Under the pieces are notes generated by a model. That model saw nothing but the letters and a program-made list of their open reading frames with translations. It searched no databases and was not told where the DNA came from. Both the position numbers and the translations under genes were made by a program. A DNA stretch of 64,000 bases from contig CM060890.1 in assembly GCA_030762935.1 (NCBI GenBank), forward strand, positions 68,326,765 to 68,390,764, written 5' to 3'. Shown here one piece after another: positions 1 through 11,066 of this stretch; position 1 is the first letter of the stretch, and each line of letters begins with the position of its first letter. This stretch comes from Hymenopus coronatus. Its lineage: Eukaryota; Arthropoda; Insecta; Mantodea; Hymenopodidae.

Positions 1-402
1 AAAATACACAATTTATGTCATACGCATGCTTTCGTGGAGTTTACAGTTTTCAAAGTATTCCTTGTTATTAGTTTCAGTTGTAAAGTACTTATACTTAGTT
101 TCAATTTTAAAGTACTTATACTTTTCTCGGACAGGAAGTGCTCGTTTTTCTTTCGTTCTACTCCTAACCAAGCAAAGAAGCAATTTGCAATTACAATCGC
201 ATAACGACAAATTTTAAAACATTTGACTATCACTTTAGATAGCGCATTCCTTTGGTTCCCTTCTGCTTATAAGGAACTAAGTAACAAGAACATTGTGCTA
301 TTGTTTATGTCGAATATCATTGTGTAGAAAGAAGAATAATCTTTTGTAAGAAGTATGTTTGCATAACAGCTAGAGAAAGTCATGTGAATGTAACACCAGC
401 AT
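1..402 (-). repeat. R1k interspersed repeat, copy A (cut by window edge)
   Basis: Reverse-orientation copy of the ~1-kb repeat family found throughout the window. The segment runs from the internal block (AATTTATGTCAT) through blocks seen in every full copy (CCTTGTTATTAG near 60, AAGGAACTAAGTAA near 270) to the family end AGAGAAAGTCATGTGAATG near 372-390. The rest lies outside the window. The three short reading frames here are not shared with other copies and are not genes. Family assignment is by alignment by eye to the other copies. Confidence 0.75.
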
Positions 403-629
403 TTTATAAGCAAAGGTTATGATATTCAGTTTCTCTACTACATACAATGTAGGTCATTATATGAGGCATAGAAGGGTTTTATAATTCACTGAGATTTCAC
501 TTTTACGTTTTCTAGTTTGTACATAGTACATAGTTAGAAAATGTATTGCATTCCACCGAAAAATTTGATATCGAATTTTACTGAAAATACAAGCATTTGG
601 GTCCCCTCCCCGTAATTAAGCGCGAACGT

Positions 630-630
<1 letters not shown>

Positions 631-670
<40 letters not shown>
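631..670. repeat. Poly-T run inside R1k copy B
   Basis: About 40 uninterrupted T bases, between ACGTG and GTAGCG. It sits at the internal point where sibling repeat copies carry a (GT)n microsatellite. Long homopolymers are prone to length error in sequencing, so the exact length is unreliable. Confidence 0.9.
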
Positions 671-671
<1 letters not shown>

Positions 672-1030
672 TAGCGTTTTGTGTGGGTGAACAGCATAAT
701 TCAGAACCGAAAAATCGGTTAAATACTAAACGTGATATTACTTTAGCATCTTTAAATCAGTTATTCCAAAAAATCGCCTCGGACCAAACTACCCTTTCTA
801 GAAAAAATAGTTCTAAAATGTTTTCCTCAAAACAGGCTATAACATTTTAGCTAAAATAGTTACATTAAAGATTATTTAAATGTAAAATGCAATGTGTATC
901 TTGAATTTCCTGTAGATGGTCTCTGAAGTCTTCTTTCTAAATGACTTTTGCATAATGGGTAAACCGTAAAAGATATGTAAAACTTGTTACAAAAAAAATT
1001 AAAGCTTGAGAAAGTATAAAATTTATGTCA

Positions 1031-1365
1031 AAATCGATGAATAAATGTATTGAATCATACTCAAATGACATCGGAGTCCAAAGAGCTTAAATTTACTCGA
1101 CATTGGTCTTCTCAGAATAAAGGAAACCACGAGCAAACCTTATGCGGGTAACTCACCCTGACGCGAGATTTGAACTCGGGAACTCTTGAATGTGAGGCAG
1201 ACACGGTACACCCACACGTTGTTTTATGATTAAGCTATTAATATATTTAATATGGTTTATTGTGGTTTATGGTATTTTTTTTTCCAAACCGTAAAAATTT
1301 AATAATAACTTTATTAAATTAGAATTTATTGTTTTGTATTTTATATTATTACTACCTAGGTGGGC
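1031..1365 (-). mobile_element. SINE-like element family E, nested in R1k copy B
   Basis: Shares blocks with 39265-39496: a GGGTAACTCACCCT block, a B-box-like GATTTGAACTC stretch, a GAGGCAGACACGGTACAC block, and the terminal TACCTAGGTGGGC. Read on the minus strand these give a tRNA-like head (GCCCACCTAGGTA at its 5' end, then A-box-like and B-box-like motifs), as in tRNA-derived SINEs. Compared with the 39-kb copy, about 140 bp of AT-rich DNA is inserted between the CACACGTTG block and the CTACCTAGG end, so this may be a doubly nested site. Boundaries come from the interrupted host repeat. Confidence 0.55.
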
Positions 1366-1791
1366 TATATACATTTTTGTTGTGGACCTAGCCATTTCCG
1401 AGATATTACTTGTTATAGGCTTAAGAATTCAAATATTTATACTTCCTCAAATGGGATTTATATTTTTTTCACCCTGGTGAACCAAAAATAACATCACTTC
1501 AATAATAGCAAAGCTACCGATTTTTAAAATGTTCCGATTTTGCTTTAGCTTATTGTAATCCCTTTTAACAATAATTTGATACAGACATGTAGAAAAACTC
1601 ATGTGAATGTAACATATCAGAAGCTTTTGATCAAATGCTTTTCAATAGCCTCGTATTAGAGGCTATTGCATATATAAAACACCCACAGTGGATATGAAAC
1701 ACCAAGAAAAATATTGTTTTAATTGTTCTTTCACACAAGTCCTGTTAGGACAGAAGTTGGATAGGTAGATCAGATTGAAAAATTTAATCAC

Positions 1792-1857
1792 ATAGCCGGG
1801 AATTGAACCACGGATCTCCCGGTCTCTAGCCGGTTGCTCTACCACTGAGCTGCCATA
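1792..1857 (-). other. tRNA-like core (SINE head or tRNA pseudogene), left arm
   Basis: On the minus strand there is a perfect D-arm (GCTCAGTGGTAGAGC, serving as an A-box), an anticodon-arm-like stem ACCGG/CCGGG with a seven-base loop, and a B-box-like GTGGTTCAATTCC. The T-stem has mismatches and the acceptor stem does not close, so this is probably not a functional tRNA but a tRNA-derived repeat head. Confidence 0.6.
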
Positions 1858-1938
1858 GCAAATGTCGGTATAACATTAAATTCCTCGAGGATTAAATACG
1901 AGCCTGTTGAGTAATTTAATGTTGTGAAAGCATATTAC

Positions 1939-2010
1939 CATGGTAGCTCAGTAGTAGAGCAATCGGCTAGAGACCGGGAGATGCGTGGTACAAATCCCGG
2001 CTAGGCATTG
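1939..2010 (+). other. tRNA-like core (SINE head or tRNA pseudogene), right arm
   Basis: Near-identical to the left-arm core but on the plus strand: GCTCAGTAGTAGAGC D-arm and the same anticodon-arm-like stem. The B-box-like part (GTGGTACAAATCCC) carries a T-to-A change in the usually invariant TTC, so it is more decayed than its partner. Confidence 0.55.
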
Positions 2011-2220
2011 AATTTTTCAGTCTTGACTACCTATCCAACCAAGAAAAATAGTATATGTCTTCACGTGATTCTTCACTCCCACATCTGTATTCTGGTTCAA
2101 CATGTTATCCTTCTCTATCCACACATTGTTCAAGAAATTTTCTTTCACATTCGAGTGTTCAATATCTGAAATTGAAATGCTCATAAGCTGTTGCCTTTCT
2201 GTTCTTTTTTACTTTCTTTA

Positions 2221-2963
2221 TTGTGCATAGCAAGGGAATAGTAGAAGTATTGTATTCCACTCATAAAATCGAAATTTTACCTGAAAATATTCTGACGTTT
2301 TTCAGAGTGACCGTTCCGCTAGATTGTGTGTACCTATGAATAGCAAAACTCAAAAACGAAACGTCCGCTATATACAAACTTAACATTAAGCTGTCAAATC
2401 TCCGTAGGATGTGACACGAATGTTTTCAAGAACATTTCCCTCCTCCATTTGAACCATTTACTCGAATCACTAAGATATTTTGTTGCCAAGTGAAATTCGC
2501 GTCTTGAATTTATTGGGAATAGCCTCTGAAGTCCTCTGTATTCTTTTGCAAAGCTTTTAAAATGTAAGATATATACAAAAGTTTACTACATAAAATGTAT
2601 ATATTGACAAAACACTCAATTTATCTCAAATAATTTCGTTTTTGTAGGGTTGTCCATTTCTGAGATAGTTATTGGTTTCAATTTGAAAATATTTAAACAT
2701 TTCTCAAATAGAAAATGGTATTTTTTTTTCTCTGGTGAAGCAAAGAGAAAGGAATATCATTGCATCATATAGCGAATAGCTCTTGAAAGATTGACTATCG
2801 CGTTAGCCTATTACGGTTCATTATTTCTGCGTATCTACAGAGAGAGAAGTATGTAGTAACAATATATCTACTAAAGCTTAGAATAACGGTATACATGAAG
2901 TAGGGAGAAGAATAAGCTTTTCTAAGAAAAGGTAGTGAAAGTTATGTGAATGAAACATCAGGT
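2221..2963 (-). repeat. R1k repeat, copy C
   Basis: Reverse copy with family blocks in order: TATTGTATTCCACTC near 2252, CTCAAAAACGAAACG near 2350, GGATGTGACACGAA near 2407, GGGAATAGCCTCTGAAG near 2516, TATTGGTTTCAA near 2670, and the end ATGTGAATGAAACATC near 2944. The palindromic terminus is missing. Confidence 0.7.
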
Positions 2964-3460
2964 TTTTCATTTGTAAAATTTATTTTTCAAGTTCCCCATA
3001 GTTGAAAATCGTGTACTCGTATGGTTGAAGCAATCTTGAAGGCCACAATCTTTGATAACTATACTATTTTCGAATGTTCTTGAATTAAACTAATGACTTA
3101 TCAGCTGTATACGTTATAGCAAAATCTTGCTCAATATACCCAGAAGTCTTGCACTGTTGGACAGCTGTTGGAAAAATTATGTCATTCCTATTCCCCTCCA
3201 CTCTTATTTTGCTCAGAGGATATAGGTTCTATTCTGTAAGAACTTTCTGTAAATTCACTCGAATTTCGGGCATGCAAGTGAATTCTTCTCAGTATTAGTT
3301 AATTTACGAAGAAACAATCAGTAAATTGAAGGAAGAGAGAATATTAAGTGTGGGTCTATTACTCTTTTAATTGACATTCCGCAAAATCCAATTACAGAAA
3401 TTTGCCCAATCATTAAATAAATTGAATGCAGCCAACTCTAATAATGTAAAATAAGATATA
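2964..3460. other. AT-rich spacer, nothing recognised
   Basis: No reading frame of note, no tRNA-like or transposon-like segment and no simple repeat could be identified here. Confidence 0.5.
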
Positions 3461-4400
3461 ATTCTGGTGTTTTACATTCACGTGGCTTTCTCTACCACAT
3501 ATTGTTTACCATCTACCATATAGCTGCGTTACGCATGTCGTAGGTATAACGGGAACAGCTATAATCAAGCGTTTCAGAACTGATCGTTATATATTTGTCT
3601 ATTCTTTCCATGACATCGGGAGAGGAAATTTAAAATACACTTGGCTTTAAAGGAATGACAAACTATTGATCAAAACCAAACTGTTAACTACTATTTCATA
3701 TATTTGAAATAAATTGTGTATTTTAAAAGGATATACATTGAGCCCTTGTATGTTTTCGTCTGTTGCTTAAAGTTTGTCACACTACTAGAAACACACAACT
3801 CTTAAGAAGTAAAATTATAAGTCCGCAAATGAAACAAATATTTGTGTAACGTTGTTCATTACTGTTCTTGACTATCAATAAATATATGTGCACTTATAAA
3901 CCTAACAGCCTGTATACTTATATATTCACAAAAATGTACGATATATCTTGAAACGCCTACGAAGAACTCGTCAATCGGAAAGGATTTTTTATAATTTTTA
4001 AACCCTCAATTTATTACAAACAACCTTTTTGTATGATATAACAGCATAATTTTCCTTCAGAATGAAGACTTCAGAAACTGTTTTCAGATATGCCATGATA
4101 TTTCTTTTACTTATCAAGAAAATATATTTCAACTATAGGATTTTATTAAAGCTCGTTAAGAGATACTCGTCAGTGTTCCATGTAACGCTCAGTTTGAGAT
4201 GGATGCTTTACTTGAAAATCCTCTTGTCGCATCTTTGGAAGGTATTGAACTTATATACCAGACTGGATATTTATGTGACATTTCGCATTTGAATTATGCT
4301 GTTCATACACTATGCACGTGGTCATTTTTCTAAAAATTGTGTGTTTGTTCGCTTTTTGTCTTCGGGAGTCTCAAAAATATATTGTAGGCTATAACGAACA
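3461..4400 (+). repeat. R1k repeat, copy W (diverged)
   Basis: Forward, strongly diverged copy. The start resembles the family end (TTTTACATTCACGTGGCTTTCTCTA near 3468, quoted only as a location), then TCAGAATGAAGACTTCAGA near 4056, TCGCATCTTTGGAAGGTAT near 4226, TTATGCTGTTCATACA near 4292 and TTTTTCTAAAAATTGTGTG near 4324. The middle part (about 3530-4020) does not align clearly by eye and may be an insertion. The 76-residue frame at 4062-4292 is repeat sequence, not a gene. Confidence 0.5.
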
Positions 4401-4439
4401 ATCAAGTAGGTGAAATGTTGCACAAATTAGGATTGATCA

Positions 4440-4570
4440 ACTCACTAGATATTAATTTTTTGGCATAATGAGAAACCCCCCCTCCCCAGAAAACATTATT
4501 CAGGTAACTCATTCTGAGATTCAGCCTCAGGAGCCTCAGGAGCTCTTGAAGTGAGGCTCACTTAGTTTTA
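4440..4570 (-). mobile_element. Possible relic of SINE family E
   Basis: A short region with GGTAACTCATTCTGAGATTC near 4502 and CTTGAAGTGAGGCTCAC near 4543, matching in order the GGTAACTCACCCT / GATTTGAACTC / TGAATGTGAGGCAGAC blocks of the copy at 1031-1365. No clean ends are visible. Confidence 0.35.
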
Positions 4571-4574
4571 GCAT

Positions 4575-6079
4575 TGAGCTCTCGAGCATCAACTGAGAAC
4601 TTTCTGAGAAGCTGTTAGCAATGTCTGTCTAATGAAGACATTTCCGATATGTCTTATAATAATTATGCTCATCACATAATTGAAAATGTAACTATGAGAA
4701 TGTGAAGCGGTTGCAGAAATATAACTGTTTAGATGCGAGTCAGAGGTGTAATTTCCCACGTGGGAGACGCCGTGTGGCGGCCACAGTGTAAAATAAAAGC
4801 ACTAGACAATTTATACAATTTGATTTTATAAAATATGTCTTAATTTTATAAGATTTATATAAAAAACAACACAATCACATTGATGATTGTTGCTGATATA
4901 AATATATTTTATAGATTAAATGATACCAAATCAATTATTATAGGTAACATCTGGTTTTTGTTTAGACTTACTTTAGTCAAAAGGTTAAGTACATCCTTGT
5001 AGATGGATTATTCACAACTCTGTATCGCAGTATATATTTATTTATTCGTGATAACGTAAATTGTCTGTTGCTATAATATTTTTGATTTATTCGCCTATGA
5101 AATTGTATCTCTGCAACCTTTGTTCTCTGTAAGAGTCAATCAGTTACAATGAATGTCAGTATAATACAATCTTAATTCAATTTAACAAGTTTACGACTAT
5201 TTCTCTACTCATAACTAATCACCTGAGGATGATAAGGATCACTATAATATACTGATCGAAAGCACTTGTGGCATAATGATAACTAAGGAAAAACTATACC
5301 ATAACTTCCATATCAGTATGTGAGATTGTTATGTCATATTTGAGAGTAGCACTTCAGCAAATGACTCAATCATTTAATACTCCTTTTCAAGGTTCAATGT
5401 AACCCTCTGAAATGGAAAACACTGCTTTATTACCAAAAACCCATTCTACAATCTGATCAACTACGTTTGTGATAAACCTAAAACTGCTATATTTTCAAAT
5501 TTCTCTAAAGAATAACCGTCTGCCATACTTTGACATTCTATAGCCTTTGATATGTCTGTAACCAATTAACAGCAGGGCTTTGATCGTCCTCTATTGAAAA
5601 ACGAGATTGCAGCGATTTCTCCCATTGAAAATTGCTTTGTGATGCTTGTGCTTCACATTAACAACAGCTTCGTTATTCCTGTTCATTGGAGGGAATATTT
5701 GTGAACAAATATAATGATGATGGCATTATATGAAGTTACTTTATTCGGCAAGATAAGTACCGATTTAGTCCAACCTATAAGATTATTCGGTAACTTTATT
5801 CGGTAATATTAAAACTTAATTAGCTATATACACTTCGTGGCACAGCTAAGACTTAAGTGTTCCGTCTTCTGCTTCAGTTCATAGTGGAATACGGAATGCA
5901 ATATCAATAAGACACAATCATACTTAGTCATGCGTCGTTACTGATCTTATAATTGTATGGAAAGCTAAATATAGTGAATATAAAATATATAAAAATCGAC
6001 TTATCGACAGAGATAAATCGACTTATTGCAATACTGCTTCGAAATTTATATAGAATCAAAAGAAATTACATGTAAGTAC
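4575..6079. other. AT-rich intergenic stretch, nothing recognised
   Basis: About 1.5 kb of AT-rich DNA with stop codons in all frames. No transposase, SINE head, R1k block or splice-flanked frame could be supported. Confidence 0.5.
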
Positions 6080-6360
6080 TAGGTGGCGATGTGCAGATAT
6101 CCCTTCGTACGTTGAAAGGGATGCGCAACTCAACGGGGCTAAAATCCTGTTAATGAGGAACTGGCTGAGCGACCTTCATGTTATTGGTTGAGTGACTTCT
6201 CATTGAAGGCTACGCGCTCAGCCTCTCCGCTGATAAGCAAAAGGGGTAAAACGAAGTACGTTAACCGATTTTAACTGGAGAAGCCCCGTTGAGTTCTGCA
6301 ACTCTTAACACATGAAGAGACATCTGCGCATGCCATACGGGGCAGTTGGGTCAGCTGGTA
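6080..6360. mobile_element. Palindromic MITE-like element, copy 1
   Basis: Inner arms are inverted: CAACTCAACGGGGCT near 6127 against AGCCCCGTTGAGTTC near 6280. Outer arms also pair partially (GATGTGCAGATATCCCTTC against the complement of GAGACATCTGCGCATGCC). A second copy with the same ends and the same inner arms is at 43490-43775. There is no coding capacity, as in non-autonomous miniature inverted-repeat elements. Superfamily not determined. Confidence 0.65.
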
Positions 6361-8099
6361 TAGGTGAATGCAGCATAATTTTTTTATTATTCGAAATTGA
6401 TATACAATATGAAAGTCATTATTATATTTGAACTAAAACCTTTACTTAAATTACACCAATTTAAAGTAATAGGTATAAATATAAAATAAATATTTATTTT
6501 AATGATTTTAAAAATGTATTATTCAAACCAATGATTTACAATATTATTTATTTTATTTGTGTTTTAAATAAAATTCTTATAGTAAACCTAATTGTCTTAA
6601 CATTGATAAAACAATAAGCTTACTAAATTATATTTAAACAGCATCGTCATTGTACACATACTAATATCCAGTAATGAGTGCCAGAGGAAGTATTCTTCAG
6701 ATGTAGGTGTTTGGGAAGGTTATACTAAATTTTTCTGATGATTTTGCGAGCATGGTGAAGGTTTTTCTGAATATCCGTGTAAGAAAGGCAAGAAATTTGA
6801 ATACTTTTGAAAATCAAAATAAATGTAATTGGTCAACAATATCGAAACACTGTCAAAGTGTCAAATCAGCTCACAGTACCTCCTGAGAAACCGTAGAAAC
6901 CAAAAGTTTCATCAGTTTTTGCTGCTAACGTATTTTGAGGCTCTGCCGAAATGCGTATTTAATTGTTTTAAGATGTGTATTCTAGAAATTGGTCCTTTCT
7001 ACAGTCCACAATAAAGCCTCTACCATTTGCGGATAATTTGTTTGAATTAATGGTATGTGTCGCATCTACTGCAGACGTCTTCTTTTAATTGATATTAATG
7101 ACCAAACTGCGTGTTCATGTGTCTAGGTCAGCCCATGTTTGTGGCTGTATTGTGGATGTCCCCATTCCGTGAATTCATGTATAGCTGTAGATCACAGGCT
7201 TGTTTACTGCAGCGAATAGAGCGTGAAATACATTCAGAGCAGATGGAAATAACAGTGGATCTAAAGCACTACCCTGAGAAATCCTTGCCTTCACGAAAGA
7301 GTATGGTAAAGAGCGATTCCCGGAAAGAACATATTGCAGCCTTGCGCATAGATAACATTTACATTACATGAAAACTTTTGAAACAGGAAACAATCTTTTG
7401 AAAGAATATGGTAAAAGGAGAGCAACAAAATAGAAAATAACAAATGTCGCCACAGTGTTTTGAACATTTATAGAAATCAGATGAATTTATTCATACTTTT
7501 GAAACTCCTACATCATGAAGACTTCTGTTAATTTCTTTTCGTGTTATGCTGAGTTTTCTACATACACATACGCTGTAACAATTTACATTATATATATTTT
7601 CTATATATCATATATTTTATATACATTACACCTTGATTATCCGCTGTTCACTTTCATACTTGAATTTTTATGTTACACATTATCCATAACTTTACTATTT
7701 ATATTGATTTGTTTGGTAAGCTTTGTTCTTATGTTAATCTCCCCAATGAAAGAAGCCGAAAGCTACGCCTTTCAAAATAAATAAATAGGTTTCACACCCA
7801 ATCACAAAGAGAGGAGAGAGACAATTTTCTCTGTTGGCAAAATAACTGGGTGTGTAGAGCCTGTATTATTGAGGTATTTCTCCAATGTCTTGGCGTTCAG
7901 AGCATATCCCCAGATTCTGGACAGGAAACTTCATCAGATTTTATGGGATAGGCCTCTTTACTGCTTCAGCTAAAGCGGAAACATTGTCCAAATAGGACCA
8001 AAAGCAGAGAAAAGGTTGGTTCAAAAAATGGTCAAACAGCAGTTTCCGCAGTTAGGTGAATGAGCTAGCACGCTCACTCAATCAGTTCGGTTGGTAACG
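6361..8099. other. AT-rich stretch, no supported gene
   Basis: Several short frames (61-89 residues) begin with ATG but have low-complexity or unremarkable composition and no recognisable domain. A purine-rich GAGAGGAGAGAGA tract lies near 7809. I could not assign any part of this region. Confidence 0.45.
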
Positions 8100-8545
8100 G
8101 ATCTATTGATGGAAATAAAGGCAAACTGAAACTGAGATTACTTGCTTACCATTGTTACAGAAGATGCTGGAAATATTGTCCTCATTCCTGTAGTCGTTGC
8201 ATTTCCTTTCTAACGACTCTGTCTTCCTGCACAGAAAAAGTTGTTTCCTCTGCTAATTTCTGCATTAATTTTGTCCAGTTTAACCTGTTAAAATGGTTGT
8301 CCTACTGCTTTATGGAGCATCATTCTGTTTCAGGGAAATCTCGCAGAATCACGACGAAGACATGCCGAGTGTGCATGGTTAACATTTTGACTTCCATCAC
8401 GAGCTAACCTGACAGTGTGGACTTATAGCAAGCAGTATTGTTCAAACATAAATAATGCTCATCTTCCAAAGCTCCCTTCCCAAAATTAACCGCAGCTACA
8501 AGCGTTCGAGCGCACTGCGGAGACACTTTTGAGACACCCGATATA
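8100..8545 (-). pseudogene. Probable relic of an IS630/Tc1-type transposon
   Basis: Read on the minus strand, the segment starts at a terminal-repeat-like GGGTGTCTCAAAAGTG (complement near 8530-8545), comparable with the GGTGTTTCAAAAA ends of the element at 9741-11227. Two pieces resemble an IS630-type transposase: a start with MLTMHTR..FVV character near 8390, and a C-terminal piece ending QYFQHLL near 8165, like the FEHLL end of such enzymes. The catalytic core is absent, so this is an internally deleted remnant. The call rests on motif resemblance only. Confidence 0.4.
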
Positions 8546-8549
8546 TGCT

Positions 8550-9740
8550 CCCAAAAGTACAAAAAATGCAACTTAAAATGTGCTTTTCTTAAAATCGTAA
8601 CTTATATGAAGAAAAATTCTCACGTGCAACAATCACACGTTATTCTACTCCCATCACTATTCATTGTTTCTTTATGTATTACACAATTATACAAAGGTCA
8701 TGATCAATATAGACGCAAATTAAGAGTCTATTATAATTTGTTTACCTGCATGTAATTAGGGCGGATATACTGTGGTGTAGATGTTGTAGTGGCTCTCAGT
8801 CTCAGGTCTACTGGTTGCTGTGCTGTGTTATTTTATACCTTTTTACGGGTTTGAATTTGCCGCTGTATATAAAGGTATTAACTCTCGCTGTTGGCGAAAC
8901 TGTAATTAGCTAGTTGCGCCAGACTTAATTGCTGAAGCAGTTAAGGTTACTGTCGGCAACGAACTACTTATTGTGCACAGCAGCCACGTTTCCTATTTAT
9001 TCAGCTAGCTTCAGTCAGTGAGTTCGAAAATCTTAACCTCCATGCTTGGACGGTAGGATGTGATTATAAATAAAATTAATTTACAAGATTTCTTGATATA
9101 TATAAACTTTTATTTGTTAGCTTTCCGAAACAATGTGATGCATAAAGGTACGCTATTAGAACAGAATTCTCTTTTTACAAAACTGTGCCACATATATGCA
9201 ATATAAAGTGTACTTACAATCAATCTCTTATCGATAAATAATACAATGCTAGGATTTACACTGAATCGCCGAATAAGAGGACTCGATTTGAGATTCTCTC
9301 TTTGCGTCCTTATCCCTGGCGTATATCTCAATGATTGCGTCCCGGAAACTTATTAAAATTGTTCACTTTTATACAATAGTTGAACATTAATGTTTTTTAC
9401 ATTGTAATCTGTCCGTCTCCATGAGAACGGCAAATTCCATTCTATATTTCGTGAAATACAAATTTGTAATACATTTTATACATTGCTAATAATTTAAAAG
9501 CAATACATTTTTGTAATTTACATTAAAATGTTCTTTTAAATAGCTAAAATTTCTTAAATACATATTTGTTTAACTTTTGTTGCTATGCTTTGTTACCGGT
9601 ATAAGCAATTTAGAGCATCCGGTATCTCGTTCATCTTTGTGGTTCTTCTCCTTCTTCTCTCATATTACTGTTTTTAATTATGTTTTATAATAAATATGTT
9701 TTTCTAACTACTACCATTTCTTATCTTTGCTTGTACAATA
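8550..9740. other. Intergenic stretch; no gene supported
   Basis: The part at 8760-9060 is less AT-rich than its surroundings and holds a TATA-like site, but no coding exon was recognised. A 73-residue minus-strand frame at 9110-9331 has no recognisable domain. Confidence 0.4.
8866..8873 (+). promoter_or_regulatory. TATA-box-like site
   Basis: TATATAAA in a locally GC-richer block. Candidate initiator-like TCAGT motifs occur further downstream (near 9010), not at the ideal spacing. Matches of this kind are common by chance in AT-rich DNA. Confidence 0.12.
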
Positions 9741-9900
9741 TAGAGTGTTTCAAAAATACGGGGCATAATTTCAGGTATGTATTTCCCACACGTAGACAAT
9801 CAAATTAGTTCATTATAACATGTGTCCGGAAATGCTTCATTTCCGAGTTATGCCCTTCACAACATTGAAATTCACTGGAACGTTTTTCTTTCCGCAGGTT
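9741..9900 (+). repeat. Left terminal inverted repeat of the 9.7-kb transposon
   Basis: Matches the complement of 11067-11227 almost base for base (for example CATGTGTCCGGAAATGC and CGTTTTTCTTTCCGCAGG are in both). Similarity is lost after CAGGT. Confidence 0.85.
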
Positions 9901-9907
9901 GTTGTCA

Positions 9908-10972
9908 TTACAGAAGATGTTCAAAATGTCCACCTCCTGCTTGAATACAGACCTCGCATCGATGTCTCATTGACCTGCGAACACGATCCCAAACTCCAGG
10001 AGTATTGCGTATGTCCTCACAACTTGCCACAATTCGATTCCGAAGGGATTCCAAATCCGGCACCGGAGAGGAAAAAACCAATGATTTTAAATGGCCCCAC
10101 AAGTAGAAATCGAGAGGGTTCAGATCAGGTGAGCGTGGAGGCCAAGCAATTGGACCACCTCTACCTATCCATCGATCAGGAAACCTTCGATCCAAGTACC
10201 GGCGAGCCGTAAGACTGAAGTGTGCAGGAGCTCCATCATGCAAGAAGTGAATGTGTTGATTGATCAGTGGAGTGTCTTCGAAAACGTCAGGTATGGTGTT
10301 TTCCAGAAAGTTTGTGTACGCCTGCCCCGTAAGTCTATTTACGAGTACATGGGGTCCAACTAATCGATCACCAATGATACCGGCCCACATGCTGAGTGAG
10401 AACCGCACCTAGTGATGAGATACAACAGTTGCACGTGGGTTTTCATGCGACCATACATGCTGATTGTGGAAATTTGTTATGCCATCTCTTGTTAACTGTG
10501 CTTCATCTCTAAATAATACGACGGCAGAAAAGTTCGGATTTACACCACACTGCTGCAAGAACCACTGACAGAACCTAACTCGTGCAGGGTAATCTGCTGG
10601 TGACAGGGCCTGTACACGTTGCAAATGATAAGGATACAATTGATGCTCGTTCAACAGTCTGCAGACAGTCGTATGAGGAACATTGACTTGCAACGCTAAC
10701 CGTCGTGTGCTGATAGAAGGAGTCCTGTCCCTGGCCTCCAGAATCTCCTTCTGTATTTCTGGAGTTGTAGATCTTGGTCGTCCCCTTCCCAAACCAGGAG
10801 AGGTGAATGTTCCAAACTCGCACAGACGGGAATGGAGACGTACAAATGTCTTCCGATCTGGACATTGTCGCTGTGGGTACCTCTCCTGATACAAACGACG
10901 AGCCAGCGCAGCATAGCCGTCCGCCTTACCGTACATGAAGTGTATCTCTGCCAGCTCTTGATTTGAATACAT
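9908..10972 (-). pseudogene. DDD-type transposase (IS630/mariner-like), one premature stop
   Basis: Cut-and-paste transposase frame of 354 codons plus stop on the minus strand, starting at ATG 10972. Residues 85-110 form a helix-turn-helix-like segment (TRRLALQVNVPHTTVCRLL). The RNase H-fold core carries acidic residues at D156 in FRDEAQLT, D246 in FLHDGAPAHF and D283 in RSPDLNPLDFYLWG. By hand count 36 residues separate the last two, near the DD34-37 range of mariner relatives, and the third residue is D, as in mariner, not E as in Tc1. The C-terminus ends FEHLL. The frame is continuous except for one TAG at 10409-10411 (codon 188) between VVSHH and RFSLSMWAG. Read literally, this copy encodes a 187-residue fragment lacking D2 and D3, so it is probably inactive unless the stop is a sequencing error. 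Confidence 0.85.
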
Positions 10973-11066
10973 GTCGCACAGTCTTAACGCCTAAAGAACA
11001 CTGAATGTAACCTTCCTCAGAATGAACTATCAGAGCGCCCTCCTAATGTCTCCTTTGACGGCAAAG

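Larger units (their letters stand above)
497..1623 (-). repeat. R1k repeat, copy B, interrupted by a SINE-type insertion
   Basis: Reverse copy starting at the palindromic end (TTTTACGTTTTCTAG then GTACATAGTACAT near 520) and ending with CATGTGAATGTAAC near 1600. The body is interrupted at about 1031-1365 by another repeat; the R1k blocks AATTTATGTCA (before) and TATATACATTTTTGT (after) abut in uninterrupted copies. A 40-base T run lies where most copies carry a (GT)n tract. Confidence 0.75.
1756..2040. repeat. Foldback element: two inverted arms, each with a tRNA-like core
   Basis: Arm 1756-1882 is an imperfect inverted copy of arm 1913-2040. The outer ends pair (GTTGGATAGGTAG against CTACCTATCCAAC) and the inner ends pair (TAACATTAAATT against AATTTAATGTT), leaving a loop of about 30 bases. 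Each arm carries one tRNA-like core, transcribed outward-in from opposite strands. This could be two SINE insertions head to head or a true foldback transposon. Confidence 0.7.

Noticed and set aside
26..217. Opposed short frames at the window start
   Set aside because: They lie within R1k copy A and are not conserved in other copies.
1792..2010. Functional tRNA genes
   Set aside because: D-arms are perfect, but T-stems are mismatched, acceptor stems do not close, and one copy has lost the invariant TTC. Better read as SINE heads or tRNA relics.
9820..10212. 130-residue plus-strand frame
   Set aside because: It is antisense to the transposase frame and has no domain; a shadow frame.
10575..10914. 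Additional frames over the transposon
   Set aside because: They overlap the in-frame transposase in other phases; shadows.
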